Part shown: one piece after another, positions 1 to 8,922 of the stretch
How positions within the stretch are numbered: position 1 is the first letter of the stretch
How the letters are laid out: every line of letters starts with the position of its first letter
From: Reticulomyxa filosa
Lineage: Eukaryota > Foraminifera > Reticulomyxidae
Reading direction: 5' to 3'
Assembly: GCA_000512085.1 (NCBI GenBank)
Contig: ASPP01024601.1
Location: forward strand, 1-22,110
DNA length: 22,110 nt
The notes under the pieces: model-generated
What the model was told of the DNA's origin: nothing
Database searches by the model: none
The model's input: only the letters and a program-made list of their open reading frames with translations
Position numbers and translations under genes: made by a program

Positions 1-504
1 CAGTGAAAGAAAGTTTCTTGTTATAGATTTGACAAAGAGTGCTGCTAATTTTTTGTTTTCAACTTCTGAAATTATATCATATTGTACAAGTTTGAAGTAT
101 TTTGTTCATATATTTGTTCTTAGTCCGGATCAACAACAAAACATATCATGTATTAAATATCAATGGCAGAAACGTTGGTCAGATAGTGCTTCATCTACAC
201 TATTATATTATTTCAAATTTCAAAGAGCATAGACTTCAAGTATATGTACAGTTCCAATCACATTTATCACACTCTTATAAAAAATTATTTTTTAAAGAAT
301 ATAAACATTGCAACTGATAAAATTTAAACTGCTTTTTTAAATTCTCAATTTGTAAAAACTTAAAATTTTTTCATTTTGTAAGTATTCTATTTCCAATTGC
401 AAAGTTTGAATTTTTAAAACTAAAGTAATTTGGCAATTTATTACTTTTACTTGTAAATTTTTCCTTTTGTGAAAATCAATATATTATTACACTTTTTATT
501 AGCA
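1..504. other. AT-rich stretch, no supported gene
   Basis: I see no convincing gene here. Two short overlapping plus-strand open frames (29-232 and 102-317) lack recognisable motifs, codon bias or splice structure and are probably chance. The region may hold 3' untranslated sequence of the minus-strand exons that stop at 505. Confidence 0.5.
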
Positions 505-766
505 TTACAAAACTTTGACATACACATAATAGCTGTAGGCCACATTTCCAAAGCTATCAGTTTCTAATATTTTAAAAAAATCTTCTTTGATCAATGCAAC
601 AGAGAAACTTAGAAAACAGTCTTACTTTCTTTGAGCATACTTATTAACATTTATTTTTCAAAAAATTGAAAAGTTTTTTTAGAAGAATAATCGCACTTAC
701 CAGTTATTTTATGTTTTAAACCTCTGAGGAATTTGTTCATACTTTTTGAGACAAGGGAAGCAAAAA
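505..766 (-). CDS. Two probable 3' exons of an unrecognised gene
   Basis: These exons are too short for an ORF scan, but splice signals and codon phase agree. A strong acceptor with a pyrimidine tract (767-792, read on the minus strand as ...CCTTTTTTTAG) opens exon a (766-702), which reads FCFPCLKKYEQIPQRLKHKI and ends at a consensus GTAAGT donor (701). After an 81-nt intron, exon b (620-505) joins in phase 1, continues ...ALIKEDFFKILETDSFGN... and stops with TAA at 507-505. There is no in-frame ATG, so at least one upstream exon is needed. It would have to lie in 767-921 or overlap the plus-strand gene at 922, and I could not find a phase-compatible one. The family is not recognised. The alternative is a relic of a gene displaced by its neighbour. 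Confidence 0.35.
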
Positions 767-921
767 CTAAAAAAAGGTCGAAAAGGAGAAGTGCATTTAT
801 TGCCAAGGTTAAAAAAATTTGTTCCTTAATCCCATGTTCTCATTAGATTCTGGATCAATCAGTTGTGCTGATAACAAGTATTTTTAATTATTGTTTTAAC
901 TTTTATTTTCTTTTTGTGAGA
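767..921. other. Short intergenic gap, probable 5' region of the 922 gene
   Basis: AT-rich sequence between the minus-strand exon at 766 and the plus-strand ATG at 922. It contains the pyrimidine tract and acceptor of the minus-strand exon. No clear TATA element is visible. Confidence 0.4.
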
Positions 922-1726
922 ATGAACGGAGACATTATTTTCATGAACGGGGACAGGCCAAGCTCCTTTTTTTCTTATCACAATGGCGCCAATCAAAAAT
1001 GCAAGCAAAACCGGCCAGAGCACTGGTGGAATGAAGGTCATCATGAGGATACAAATAGAAAGAAAAGAAGCTTTTCACAACTATCGGCAGATGACAAAGA
1101 GATTGAACAAACAAGCAACGGGCCATGCCATCAATTGAAACGGCATCGTTCCAATATAGCCAACCCAAAAAGTTTTTACCTCGAGGGCAACACGAATCAA
1201 AATTTCATTGGAGTGAATGATGCATCACAAGTTTTTTTTTATTCTTTTTTTTTAAAAGGGGTTGTTTGTGTCTTTTTTAAACGTAGATCATCTCTTTTTT
1301 TTTTTGATTGGGTGCGATTAGCTTCCAAAAAAAGTTAGCAATAAAACATCTTATCACACTAACGAAAGTTATAATCACTATCAAAAGTTACTCGAAGAAA
1401 CAAATATGCGGAGTACTTCATACACTGGAGAATGCTTGAACACAAGATTTCGATTGCAGCCTTTTGAAATGAGCACAAAAAACAGCACCTCCAATGATCA
1501 GTGGTAAGTTTAAAAGTAGGGCCTTGTTTTCTATTTTTTTTAATTTATTTTGATGGATGTGTGAAATAGGAAGGAAAATATTGAACAAGCATTGGAAAAA
1601 GCGCGAAAAGACAACACTTTTGAACGCTTTAAAAGATGCAACAATGGACTGGGACAACAAGTATTAGCTGCAAAAATGCGCCAGCAAATAGAGAAACAAC
1701 AGCCGGATAAAAGAATGAAAAGTTGA
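922..1726 (+). CDS. Uncharacterised basic, hydrophilic protein, three exons
   Basis: I do not recognise this protein. Three exons join in phase: 922-1230, 1322-1503 and 1570-1726 (TGA stop), giving 215 aa. Intron 1 (1231-1321) is T-rich with a weaker donor (GTTTTT); intron 2 (1504-1569) has a good GTAAGT donor and a TAG acceptor, and splits a Trp codon (TG/G). The start is the first ATG in frame; extending upstream gives a hydrophobic run that looks like untranslated sequence. The N-terminal part is rich in Asn, His, Lys and Arg, with an RKKRSFSQL basic stretch near residues 49-57 that could act as a nuclear signal. The C-terminus (ENIEQALEKARKD...MRQQIEKQQ) looks helical and charged. There is no signal peptide or membrane segment. 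AATAAA-like sites occur from about 1745 to 1782. A small nuclear or RNA-binding protein is possible, but this is inference. Confidence 0.55.
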
Positions 1727-2233
1727 TACATGTTGGCTCGAACAAATAAACAACGTGATCTTTGATTTCATCAAAAAATAAAATTTTTGAAATGTTTGCT
1801 GTTTTTTTTTATGTGTGTGTGTTCTCTTGTTTTATTTTTTAGATCTTATTTATTTTGGAGTTTTTGTTTTGTTGTTGTTCCTTCAGATTGTCAAACCGCA
1901 AAAATGTTGCTTTGAGAAAAGAATTACTGTTTGTTTTTGTTCAAACGAAGCGTAAATCAAATTAATTGTTATTATTCTATTTGCTCAGTTACAATAAGCG
2001 CATTTTGTTGAATTTGAAATTGCTCATTTTCAAATTAAAAAAATGTAATTACAATTTCCGGAGGGGAGGAATTGAAATACATTGACTGAAAGGAAAACAA
2101 CATGCCGCATGAAAGACAAGACGTGTTGAACAAAAAAGTTTAGTAAAACAAGAAAAGAGGGGGTCGCTGGAAGGTCCATCTTTTTAGGAATTGTCAGGCT
2201 TTGTCATAGGTATTGATATTCTACTCTGCAGAA
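1727..2233. other. Intergenic region upstream of POLD1
   Basis: Poly(A)-signal-like AATAAA motifs follow the 922 gene (about 1745-1782). The rest is AT-rich with no supported gene. Just before the POLD1 ATG, a pyrimidine-rich TTCTACTCTGCAG looks like a splice acceptor, so a 5'-UTR intron is possible. The candidate donor GTAAAA near 2143 would give an intron of about 90 nt. Confidence 0.4.
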
Positions 2234-5200
2234 ATGACACAAAATGAGTCATATGAAGAAAAAGACACTTGCAATTGGGAAGAATTTGTGCGAAAAAATG
2301 TGGATAGAGGGCGACGCGTTCCCACAGAGCCCAATGAAGACTTGATACTCCAACATGTGGATACGGATTTGTATGTGGGATTTGTGCCAGGCTATGATGG
2401 CGAAAGAGACACAAGACTTCATCGTCCCGTGATCCGTATATATGGAATAGACAAGCAAGGGCAGTCAGTGCTGATACACATATATGGGTTTTGTCCGTAC
2501 TTTTTTGTGCAGTCATGGGGATTTGATGAAAGCCAGGCGGAGGAAATGTGCGAGCGACTGCAAAAAGCGTTGGAGTTTGCACTGTCGAGTGAAAAATCGA
2601 GTTCGAAATATGACGTATATGTTCCGAAGGTGTGCACCGTGGAAAAGCAGTCTCTTTGGGGTTGTCAATTTGGTCAGAACACAACGTTTCTGAAGATATA
2701 CGTAACGGTACCAACCTTGGTCCCGACGTGTCGAGGCATCTTGCAAGTAGGAGTGGACTTGGGTCCAGGAATCGGATTGCAATCGTTTGACACGTATGAG
2801 TCGAATGTACCATTTTTATTGCGTTATATGATCGATGCGGATTTGTATGGAAGCGCATGGTTTGAGGTAGAAGCATCACAGTACTCAGTAGTACCAAAGA
2901 ATGAAATGGTCAGTCATTGTTCGATGGAAGTGATTGTCGCTTGGACCGATGTCAAGCCCCTTTCGAAAAAGTTGTCATTGCACTGGGATGTCGACAGTAT
3001 TGCGCCATTGCGGCTGTTGTCATTTGATATCGAATGTCAATGTTCCCAAGGATTTCCCGAAGCCACCAACGATTCCGACAAAGTGATTCAGATTGCCAAT
3101 GTATTGAAAATCGAAGGGCAAAAAGACTTTTGTTATCAAACAGTCTTTTGTTTGGGGTCATGTGCACCCATCCCCGGCTGTCATGTCCGAAGCTTTGAGA
3201 CGGAGCGAGACTTGCTTCTTGCATGGGTACAGTTTGTTCAGAAGTGCGACCCGGACATCCTTACCGGGTACAATATTGTCAACTTCGATTTGCCCTATTT
3301 GTTGAATCGTGCAGCGCATATGGGTATTGCCGATTTCCCTTACTTGGGACGTATCCGCACCAGCAAGGCTCGAATCAAAGATTCCATGTTTTCGAGTCGC
3401 GCCTACGGCACTAGCGCGAGTAAAGATATCACCATCGAGGGTCGCATTCAAATGGATTTGTTCCCGCTCATTCGTCGGGAACACCGACTGCGCTCTTACA
3501 GCTTGAACAATGTCGCCTTTCATTTCCTGCAACAGAGCAAGGAAGATGTCCACTACTCGATTATCGGCGATTTGCAAAATGGAAATGACCAAACGCGAAG
3601 GCGATTGGCCGTGTATTGTCTCAAAGACGCAATGCTGCCCGTTCGCTTGAACGAACAGCTGATGATTTTGATCAACCAAATTGAAATGGCACGTGTCACC
3701 GGTGTTCCCATTACCTTCCTTATCACACGAGGACAGCAGATCAAAGTATTGTCCCAAATTTATCGCAAAGCCAAAGTGAAAGGATATTTGATTCCATACC
3801 GCAAAATGACAGGAGATGAAGAGACTTTTGACGGAGCCATTGTAATTCCGCCACAAAGGGGATATTATGTATCCCCGATTACCACCTTGGACTTTGCCAG
3901 CTTGTATCCTAGCATTATGATGGCGCATAACTTGTGCTATACTACAATGGCCAATCGTCATGACGCTTTGACCAAACTGAACGATGACCAATCCAGGTAC
4001 ACCCTCACGCCAACTGGAAATTACTTTGTCAAGCCTTGTGTCCAAAAAGGGCTTTTACCCGAAATTTTGGAAGAATTGCTGGCTGCACGCGCTGCCACCA
4101 AAAAAGCGATGAAAGAAACCACGGATCCATCCAAGCAATCAGTGTTGAACGGACGACAACTGGCTTTGAAGATTACTGCCAATTCTGTTTACGGATTCAC
4201 TGGAGCAACTGTTGGCTCATTACCATGCTTTGCTATTAGCTCCAGTGTCACCGGCTTTGGTCGGGAGATGATTGAACGTGCCAAAGAAATTGTCGAAAGT
4301 GAATTTAATATGTCTAAGGGCTATGAACATAATGCACAAGTTATATACGGAGATACTGATTCGGTCATGGTCAAATTTGGAACAAATGAAATGAAAACTG
4401 CAATGGAATTGGGGCGCAAGGCAGCGGAATTAGTGACTTCACATTTTCAAAAGCCTATTCGCCTTGAGTTTGAAAAAGTGTATATGCCTTATCTTTTGAT
4501 GAATAAAAAAAGATATGCCGGCATGTTATGGACAAAGAGTGACAAATGGGATTACATGGACGCAAAAGGAATTGAAACAGTTCGTAGAGACAATTGTGAG
4601 TTGGTGAAAACAGTAGTGCAAAAAGTATTGGATTACATTTTAATTGAAAAGGATGTGCTAAAAGCGGAACAATTTACCAAATCAATCATTTCAAAACTGT
4701 TACAAAACAAAATTGACATGTCTCTGTTGGTCATCACCAAAGCACTTGGAAAAATTGATGAATACAAAGTAAAAACTGCTCACGTAGAATTAGTTCAAAG
4801 AATGAGAAAACGTGACAGTGCAACTGCTCCCAAAGTTGGTGATCGAGTGGCTTATGTCATTATTAAAGGCCCAAAAAATGCCAAAGCTTATGAACGAGTG
4901 GAAGATCCGTTGTATGCACTTGAAAATGGTATCCCGTTGGACAGTGAGTACTATTTGACACACCAATTGAAAGAACCTTTGAAAAGAATATTCGAACCTA
5001 TACTAGGAGAAAAAATCAATTCATTGTTCAGTGGGCGACATACCCGTGCCATAACTGTCTCAACTAGTAGAGTTGGTGCGATGAGTAAATTCACTGTCGT
5101 CAGGAAAACATGTGCTGGATGCAAAGTCAATTGGAGTGGTGTCGGAAGTGTTTGTGATCACTGCAAAGGAAAAGAACCTCAATTGTACATGAAACAAATG

Positions 5201-5383
5201 GCATTGGTCCGTTTGCACGAACAAAACTTCAACAGTCTTTGGACACAATGTCAACGATGTCAAGGCAGTCTGACACAAGAAGTCTTGTGCAGCAATAGAG
5301 ATTGTCCTATTTTCTACAGACGAACAAAAGTTAAAAAGGATTTAGAGAATGCTCAACGAGTTTTAGCTCAATTTTCTTTGTAG
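2234..5383 (+). CDS. POLD1: DNA polymerase delta catalytic subunit (family B)
   Basis: Replicative DNA polymerase with 3'-5' proofreading, the catalytic subunit of Pol delta, acting in the nucleus on the lagging strand and in repair. The 1049-aa frame has no intron and is slightly shorter than human or yeast (about 1100 aa), mainly at the N-terminus. Exonuclease motifs: FDIE at 264-267 (Exo I), GYNIVNFD at 345-352 (Exo II), YCLKDA at 461-466 (Exo III, Asp465). Polymerase motifs: DFASLYPS at 553-560 (A), KITANSVYG from 646 (B), YGDTDS at 705-710 (C, Asp707 and Asp709). All catalytic Asp/Glu residues are present. C-terminal CysA is C960-x2-C963...C974-x2-C977 (Zn), and CysB is C1006-x2-C1009-x9-C1019-x4-C1024 ([4Fe-4S], B-subunit binding). 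I chose ATG 2234 because the frame upstream of it has no ATG. The HVDTDLYVG motif near residue 40 matches the Pol delta N-terminal domain and not Pol zeta or alpha. Confidence 0.97.
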   Translation: MTQNESYEEKDTCNWEEFVRKNVDRGRRVPTEPNEDLILQHVDTDLYVGFVPGYDGERDTRLHRPVIRIYGIDKQGQSVLIHIYGFCPYFFVQSWGFDESQAEEMCERLQKALEFALSSEKSSSKYDVYVPKVCTVEKQSLWGCQFGQNTTFLKIYVTVPTLVPTCRGILQVGVDLGPGIGLQSFDTYESNVPFLLRYMIDADLYGSAWFEVEASQYSVVPKNEMVSHCSMEVIVAWTDVKPLSKKLSLHWDVDSIAPLRLLSFDIECQCSQGFPEATNDSDKVIQIANVLKIEGQKDFCYQTVFCLGSCAPIPGCHVRSFETERDLLLAWVQFVQKCDPDILTGYNIVNFDLPYLLNRAAHMGIADFPYLGRIRTSKARIKDSMFSSRAYGTSASKDITIEGRIQMDLFPLIRREHRLRSYSLNNVAFHFLQQSKEDVHYSIIGDLQNGNDQTRRRLAVYCLKDAMLPVRLNEQLMILINQIEMARVTGVPITFLITRGQQIKVLSQIYRKAKVKGYLIPYRKMTGDEETFDGAIVIPPQRGYYVSPITTLDFASLYPSIMMAHNLCYTTMANRHDALTKLNDDQSRYTLTPTGNYFVKPCVQKGLLPEILEELLAARAATKKAMKETTDPSKQSVLNGRQLALKITANSVYGFTGATVGSLPCFAISSSVTGFGREMIERAKEIVESEFNMSKGYEHNAQVIYGDTDSVMVKFGTNEMKTAMELGRKAAELVTSHFQKPIRLEFEKVYMPYLLMNKKRYAGMLWTKSDKWDYMDAKGIETVRRDNCELVKTVVQKVLDYILIEKDVLKAEQFTKSIISKLLQNKIDMSLLVITKALGKIDEYKVKTAHVELVQRMRKRDSATAPKVGDRVAYVIIKGPKNAKAYERVEDPLYALENGIPLDSEYYLTHQLKEPLKRIFEPILGEKINSLFSGRHTRAITVSTSRVGAMSKFTVVRKTCAGCKVNWSGVGSVCDHCKGKEPQLYMKQMALVRLHEQNFNSLWTQCQRCQGSLTQEVLCSNRDCPIFYRRTKVKKDLENAQRVLAQFSL

Positions 5384-5946
5384 CATCCAACGGGTATTTA
5401 CCCTTTTTACAATATTTTATTTAAAAATTCAAATGATTGATAATACGCATTTATTTGAATGTCATTAGTCATCTTTTTGCTTTTAGATCAAATTACAAAA
5501 ACATCTTTTTTCACTTTATTTTACCAAATTTTTTTTGAGGATAATTTTCCTTTTAATGGCAAAACTCTTCAGAGAAAGACACGAATTAGAGGGAAATATC
5601 ACAACGGAAAGAAAAATATTTGACTTAAAAAAACAAATGTTTCAACAATACTAATAACAAATTTCTAGCTAAATTGTATCGAAACATCTTTTTTTTTTTT
5701 GTACTGCTAGTATGGCTGAGGAATCAAGAAAGAAAATTGATGAACACTCTCGCTCTCAACCAAAATTGATTTTTCTCCCCCCCCCCTTTTCTTAAAGAAA
5801 CATTGACGTACATTGTGAGAAAAGATCATCCAAAATAGTATTCGGCATTCGTGTAGGACTATCTTTTACACAAGCAAATGAAAAGACACAGAACATCTAA
5901 AACAAGGTGATACCAAAAAAAAACGCAAAGTAGTAGTGGTTGATTC
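5384..5946. other. Convergent intergenic region
   Basis: Lies between the stop of POLD1 (+) and the stop of the acidic-protein gene (-). It should contain both 3' UTRs and polyadenylation sites: the AATATTTTATTTAAAA block at about 5411 is a candidate. There is a C10 tract at 5777-5786. A 27-codon plus-strand frame from about 5712 is unsupported. No gene is seen. Confidence 0.6.
5777..5786. repeat. C10 homopolymer tract
   Basis: Ten consecutive C bases between T-rich runs in otherwise AT-rich intergenic DNA. A tract of this kind is prone to length variation and to miscounting in sequencing. Confidence 0.9.
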
Positions 5947-6962
5947 TCAAGTGTCCATGTCTTCACAAATAACCCAATCATTTGCATTGGTATCACTTTC
6001 ACTGTTTTCTTCGTTTTCATTTTCATCACTTGACATGCCTTCGTCTGTCGGGAGCTGATAAGACAAAGAAGGGACACGTCGATTTCTTGCTTGTGATCCA
6101 TCACCAACATTAAGATTGTCAAAAAAATCATCGTCACTGTTGCTGCCCTCCATTTCTTTTATTGTTTGTATAGCAACAAAAAACAACCTCACACCGTATT
6201 ACATTTACCACATGCATCCCCTTCAAGAGTAGGCAACACAGTTGATTTATTAGCTCTGGGAGGGCACGTTACAACATGTGCAACAATTTATTGTAAGCAT
6301 TTGTTTCGAAGTTGGTATGTTAGGATTTTCAACAAAAAAAAACAAAAACAAAAAAAGTATACGTAAAGTAGTGTTTAATTGGTAGAATGAATACCTTGTC
6401 CTTCATTTTGGATGCTACAAGAATAAGAAGCAGATGATTGATTGTCGACGCAGTCACTTGTATGAGCATTAACAATTTCATTAGTGACATCGACATTATG
6501 ATTACCCAACACACCAAGAGACGCCTCTTCAACACCTTGATGAGATTCCTCTGTAGAAAGAATGCTTATGTTTGTTGCAGTTCCAATGGGAGTTGTGTCA
6601 TGTGACTTATCGTCAGTCCCCCTGTTTGCACGTTCACAAACTGGAGAAGTGATACTACCAATATCGAACTCAACAAGAGGAGAATGTGCGTCATAATCAG
6701 CGTTTACCGGTGCTAAGTTTGAATTTGTTTCGTATTCCTCTTCTGGTTCACTATCAGTTATAGCATAAGCAGTGTCGTCGTCCTCATCATACGCACGACA
6801 GGATTGTGTAACACCATGTTGATATAAATGATTATATGCAGTTGCTATGTCAAAATGATAGGGTTGCGCACCAGTTTGATAGGCAAACGCGTTGCGTTGA
6901 GTCGTGTTTGGTGGTAAATTCTTTTTTTGTTGTTTGTGTTCGTTTTTGTTTTTATAAAACAT
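5947..6962 (-). CDS. Acidic Ser/Asp/Glu-rich protein, unrecognised
   Basis: The first long exon runs from ATG 6962 to a donor at 6394 (CAAG/GTATTC, phase 1), 189 codons. The last exon (6155-5947) starts after AAAAG and restores the frame as Glu-Met-Glu-Gly. A single 239-nt intron joins them into 258 aa. Alternatively a 45-nt micro-exon (6253-6209, also phase 1 at both ends, flanked by CCCAGAG and GTAAAT) splits it into introns of 141 and 53 nt and gives 273 aa. The protein is hydrophilic. It starts with a Lys/Asn-rich stretch, then has acidic patches (AYDEDDD, DSEPEEEYE) and ends in a strongly acidic Ser/Asp/Glu-rich tail (SDDDFFDNL, SSDENENEEN). There are no membrane segments or known domain. 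The acidic clusters resemble those of histone-binding or RNA-biogenesis factors, but this is only composition. The two parts could also be separate genes. Confidence 0.5.
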
Positions 6963-7560
6963 CTACAAATCAATTGAATTGTTTCTTAACAGCGTTTCGC
7001 GAAGTAAGTTGAAGGCGCTGCATTGTTTGTGTACGCGAAATATATAAATAGACAAAATAAAAATAAAGATTTAAAAATAAAAAAATTAAGAAATTAAAAC
7101 CCCAGCTAGGCCGTGTTCTGTCGCCACACGAACACTGCTTTAAAGTAGCATAGTCTTCATAATGTCATAGCTTTACGAAATATTATTCAATATTTGTGAA
7201 AAAATTTCCGAAAAAAAAGATAATTTTGTATGTAAAAAAATAATCAGAACGAAATATCATAAATTCAAAATAAGGTGCCATTTAGGACAGAGTAGTCCCC
7301 AATTGAATGAGAAAAACAATCAAAGCTTCACAGGAAAAAAGAAAAAAAAGGAAAATGCAAGCGGAAAGAGGAAGCCTAAAGTATGGTGTAAAATGAGCGA
7401 GACTTCTTCGTTACATCATTTATTCTTATGTGTCAAATATCTCAGACTTGAAAAAAGCAAAACAAAACAACAACAACAAAGAAAGAGCTGTTATCACCAC
7501 TTTTTTTTTCTCCCTACTCCTTTTGTTCAATTCCTCCGTTCCCTCATTTGCAATTTGCTA
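6963..7560. other. Intergenic region with promoter and terminator sequences of minus-strand genes
   Basis: Read on the minus strand it runs from the stop of the coiled-coil gene (7561) to the ATG at 6962. An AATAAA-like site lies near 7420, suited to polyadenylating the upstream gene. A TATATAAATA-like stretch near 7041 could serve as a TATA element for the acidic-protein gene. A plus-strand Lys/Gln-rich frame at 7303-7605 has no support. Confidence 0.4.
6970..7023 (-). other. Small upstream open reading frame
   Basis: An ATG at 7023 opens a 17-codon frame (MQRLQLTSRNAVKKQFN) that ends with TGA at 6970, eight bases before the ATG of the acidic-protein gene. It could be a translational uORF. 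It could also be a mini-exon, since GTTAAG inside it and TTTGTAG before the main ATG look like splice signals, but a 28-nt intron would be much shorter than the others here. Confidence 0.25.
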
Positions 7561-8922
7561 TTAGCTGTGACCGTGCAAGTCAATGAGATATTGCGACAAT
7601 TCTAGCACTTGTTTTTCCAAAGTTTGCTTGGCTTTCAGCAGTTTGACATATTTGATCCTCCATTGTATTTCGAGTGAAATATCACAGTCGGAATTATATA
7701 ACACGACATCATGGTCTTTTTTCTCTTCAATATTTTCAGCTTTGTTATCCTGGGCTTGCGTTTTGAAGCGAGCCATTTCTTGTTCCATCTCTTTATTCTT
7801 TTGCTGGATAGTGTGCAACTCCCTCTGAAGTCGGACAATCATTGTGTCTTTCTCTTGAAACTGTCTTTTCATCTCTTTATCAATGCAAACATACACAAAT
7901 CAATACATTATATATTATCGACTGTATTTTAATTTAATAAGAATAGCTTACCTTCGTACTCCTTGACTCTATCAATACTATTGTCCATGAATTTACGCAA
8001 CTCAATGGTCTGTCTTCTTTGTTCATTTAATTTGCTTTCGTATTCATCTCTCAATTCATCCATTTCTTGGATCAAACGAACATCGGATACTTTTTTCATA
8101 TTGTGAAAAGCACTATTTGTGTTTTGTAGTTTCTGTTCCATGGAATGTCGGAGTTTTCGAATTTCGTTTTCATGAGTCAGCAATAGTTCTTGCTTTTCAG
8201 CTTTTAGCATTTTCACTTCCGTTTGTAATCTTTCAACGTCTCGTTTGGATTCTCGTAAATCACTTAGACTCACCTGTCCCTTTCGTAGCAACGGCTCGTT
8301 TCCGCGCAGCGATATTTTCCCGAGCTGTTCTTTCACTCGCTTCAGCGTATCTTCAATTTCAGAGTGATATTGACTCACGTCGTTGCTGTTGAGCAAATTG
8401 GCCAGCTGCAAGCGCAGGTGGTTCAATACCGCCACGGGATCTTGAGGAGAATGACCTCCGATATTTACGTGCACGGGTGAATGCCCGTGGTCCAATGGAA
8501 GTCCACGTTGTTTGCATTTTTCCATTAATTCGTCATATTTCGACTGCAATTCCTGGAATCTGTTTGTGGTTGTATTTCAACACGTCGATTTGCTTTGTTG
8601 ATTGTTTGGCTGCGTGTGTATGTGATGTATGTTACCTATTCTTTTGATCGATCAAGACGTTCCAAGACTTGGACTTTAAGTCGTCCAAAGTGTTTTCATG
8701 GGCGAGTCGTAAGTCTTGTAATCGTTGCAATAAAAGCTGAGTGTCTTTTTCTGGCAATAGTTTCTTTTGATAGCAATACTGTTTCAAAATGTCTTGCATT
8801 TGATACACTTTGGAAGGCAATGCGTCTTGTTGAAAGGTGCCTTCACTCAATTGTGATTGGAATATTTCTTTCAATTCCAATGTCAGTCGACGTTTGGTTC
8901 GTCTTTGTTGAACCGAGTTCAT
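7561..8922 (-). CDS. Coiled-coil protein, probable C-terminal half of the RPEL protein
   Basis: Exons 8922-8636, 7952-8559 (entered at 8559) and 7874-7561 join by consensus introns of 76 nt (8635-8560, GTAACA...CAG) and 77 nt (7951-7875, GTAAGC...AAAG). Phases match exactly (AG/A, then G/AG). If translated from ATG 8922 the product is 402 aa. It opens with a basic stretch (QQRRTKRR). A helical region and a Gly/His/Pro-containing linker (LPLDHGHSPVHVNIGGHSP) follow, then about 250 residues of heptad-rich coiled coil (e.g. LQTEVKMLKAEKQELLLTH, VRLQRELHTIQQKNKEM). The ATG overlaps the stop of the upstream RPEL frame by one base. Upstream of it the same frame stays open and Asn/Asp/Lys-rich back to the A8 run at 8966-8973. 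So this is probably the C-terminal half of one gene broken by a one-base undercall. No named family recognised. Confidence 0.8.

Noticed and set aside
859-1044. Minus-strand frame with a membrane-like segment (VLWPVLLAFLIGAIVI)
   Set aside because: It is antisense to exon 1 of the three-exon plus-strand gene, whose splice phases agree. Its own possible donor does not fit the phase of the exon at 766.
2184-2897. 237-codon minus-strand frame opposite POLD1
   Set aside because: Shadow of the conserved POLD1 reading frame; no motifs of its own.
3158-4045. 295-codon minus-strand frame opposite POLD1
   Set aside because: It lies antisense to the exonuclease and polymerase motif A region. Codon constraint on POLD1 explains the lack of stops.
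7303-7605. Plus-strand Lys/Gln-rich frame
   Set aside because: No recognisable domain, low complexity, overlaps the 3' end of the minus-strand coiled-coil gene and starts from a non-ATG codon.
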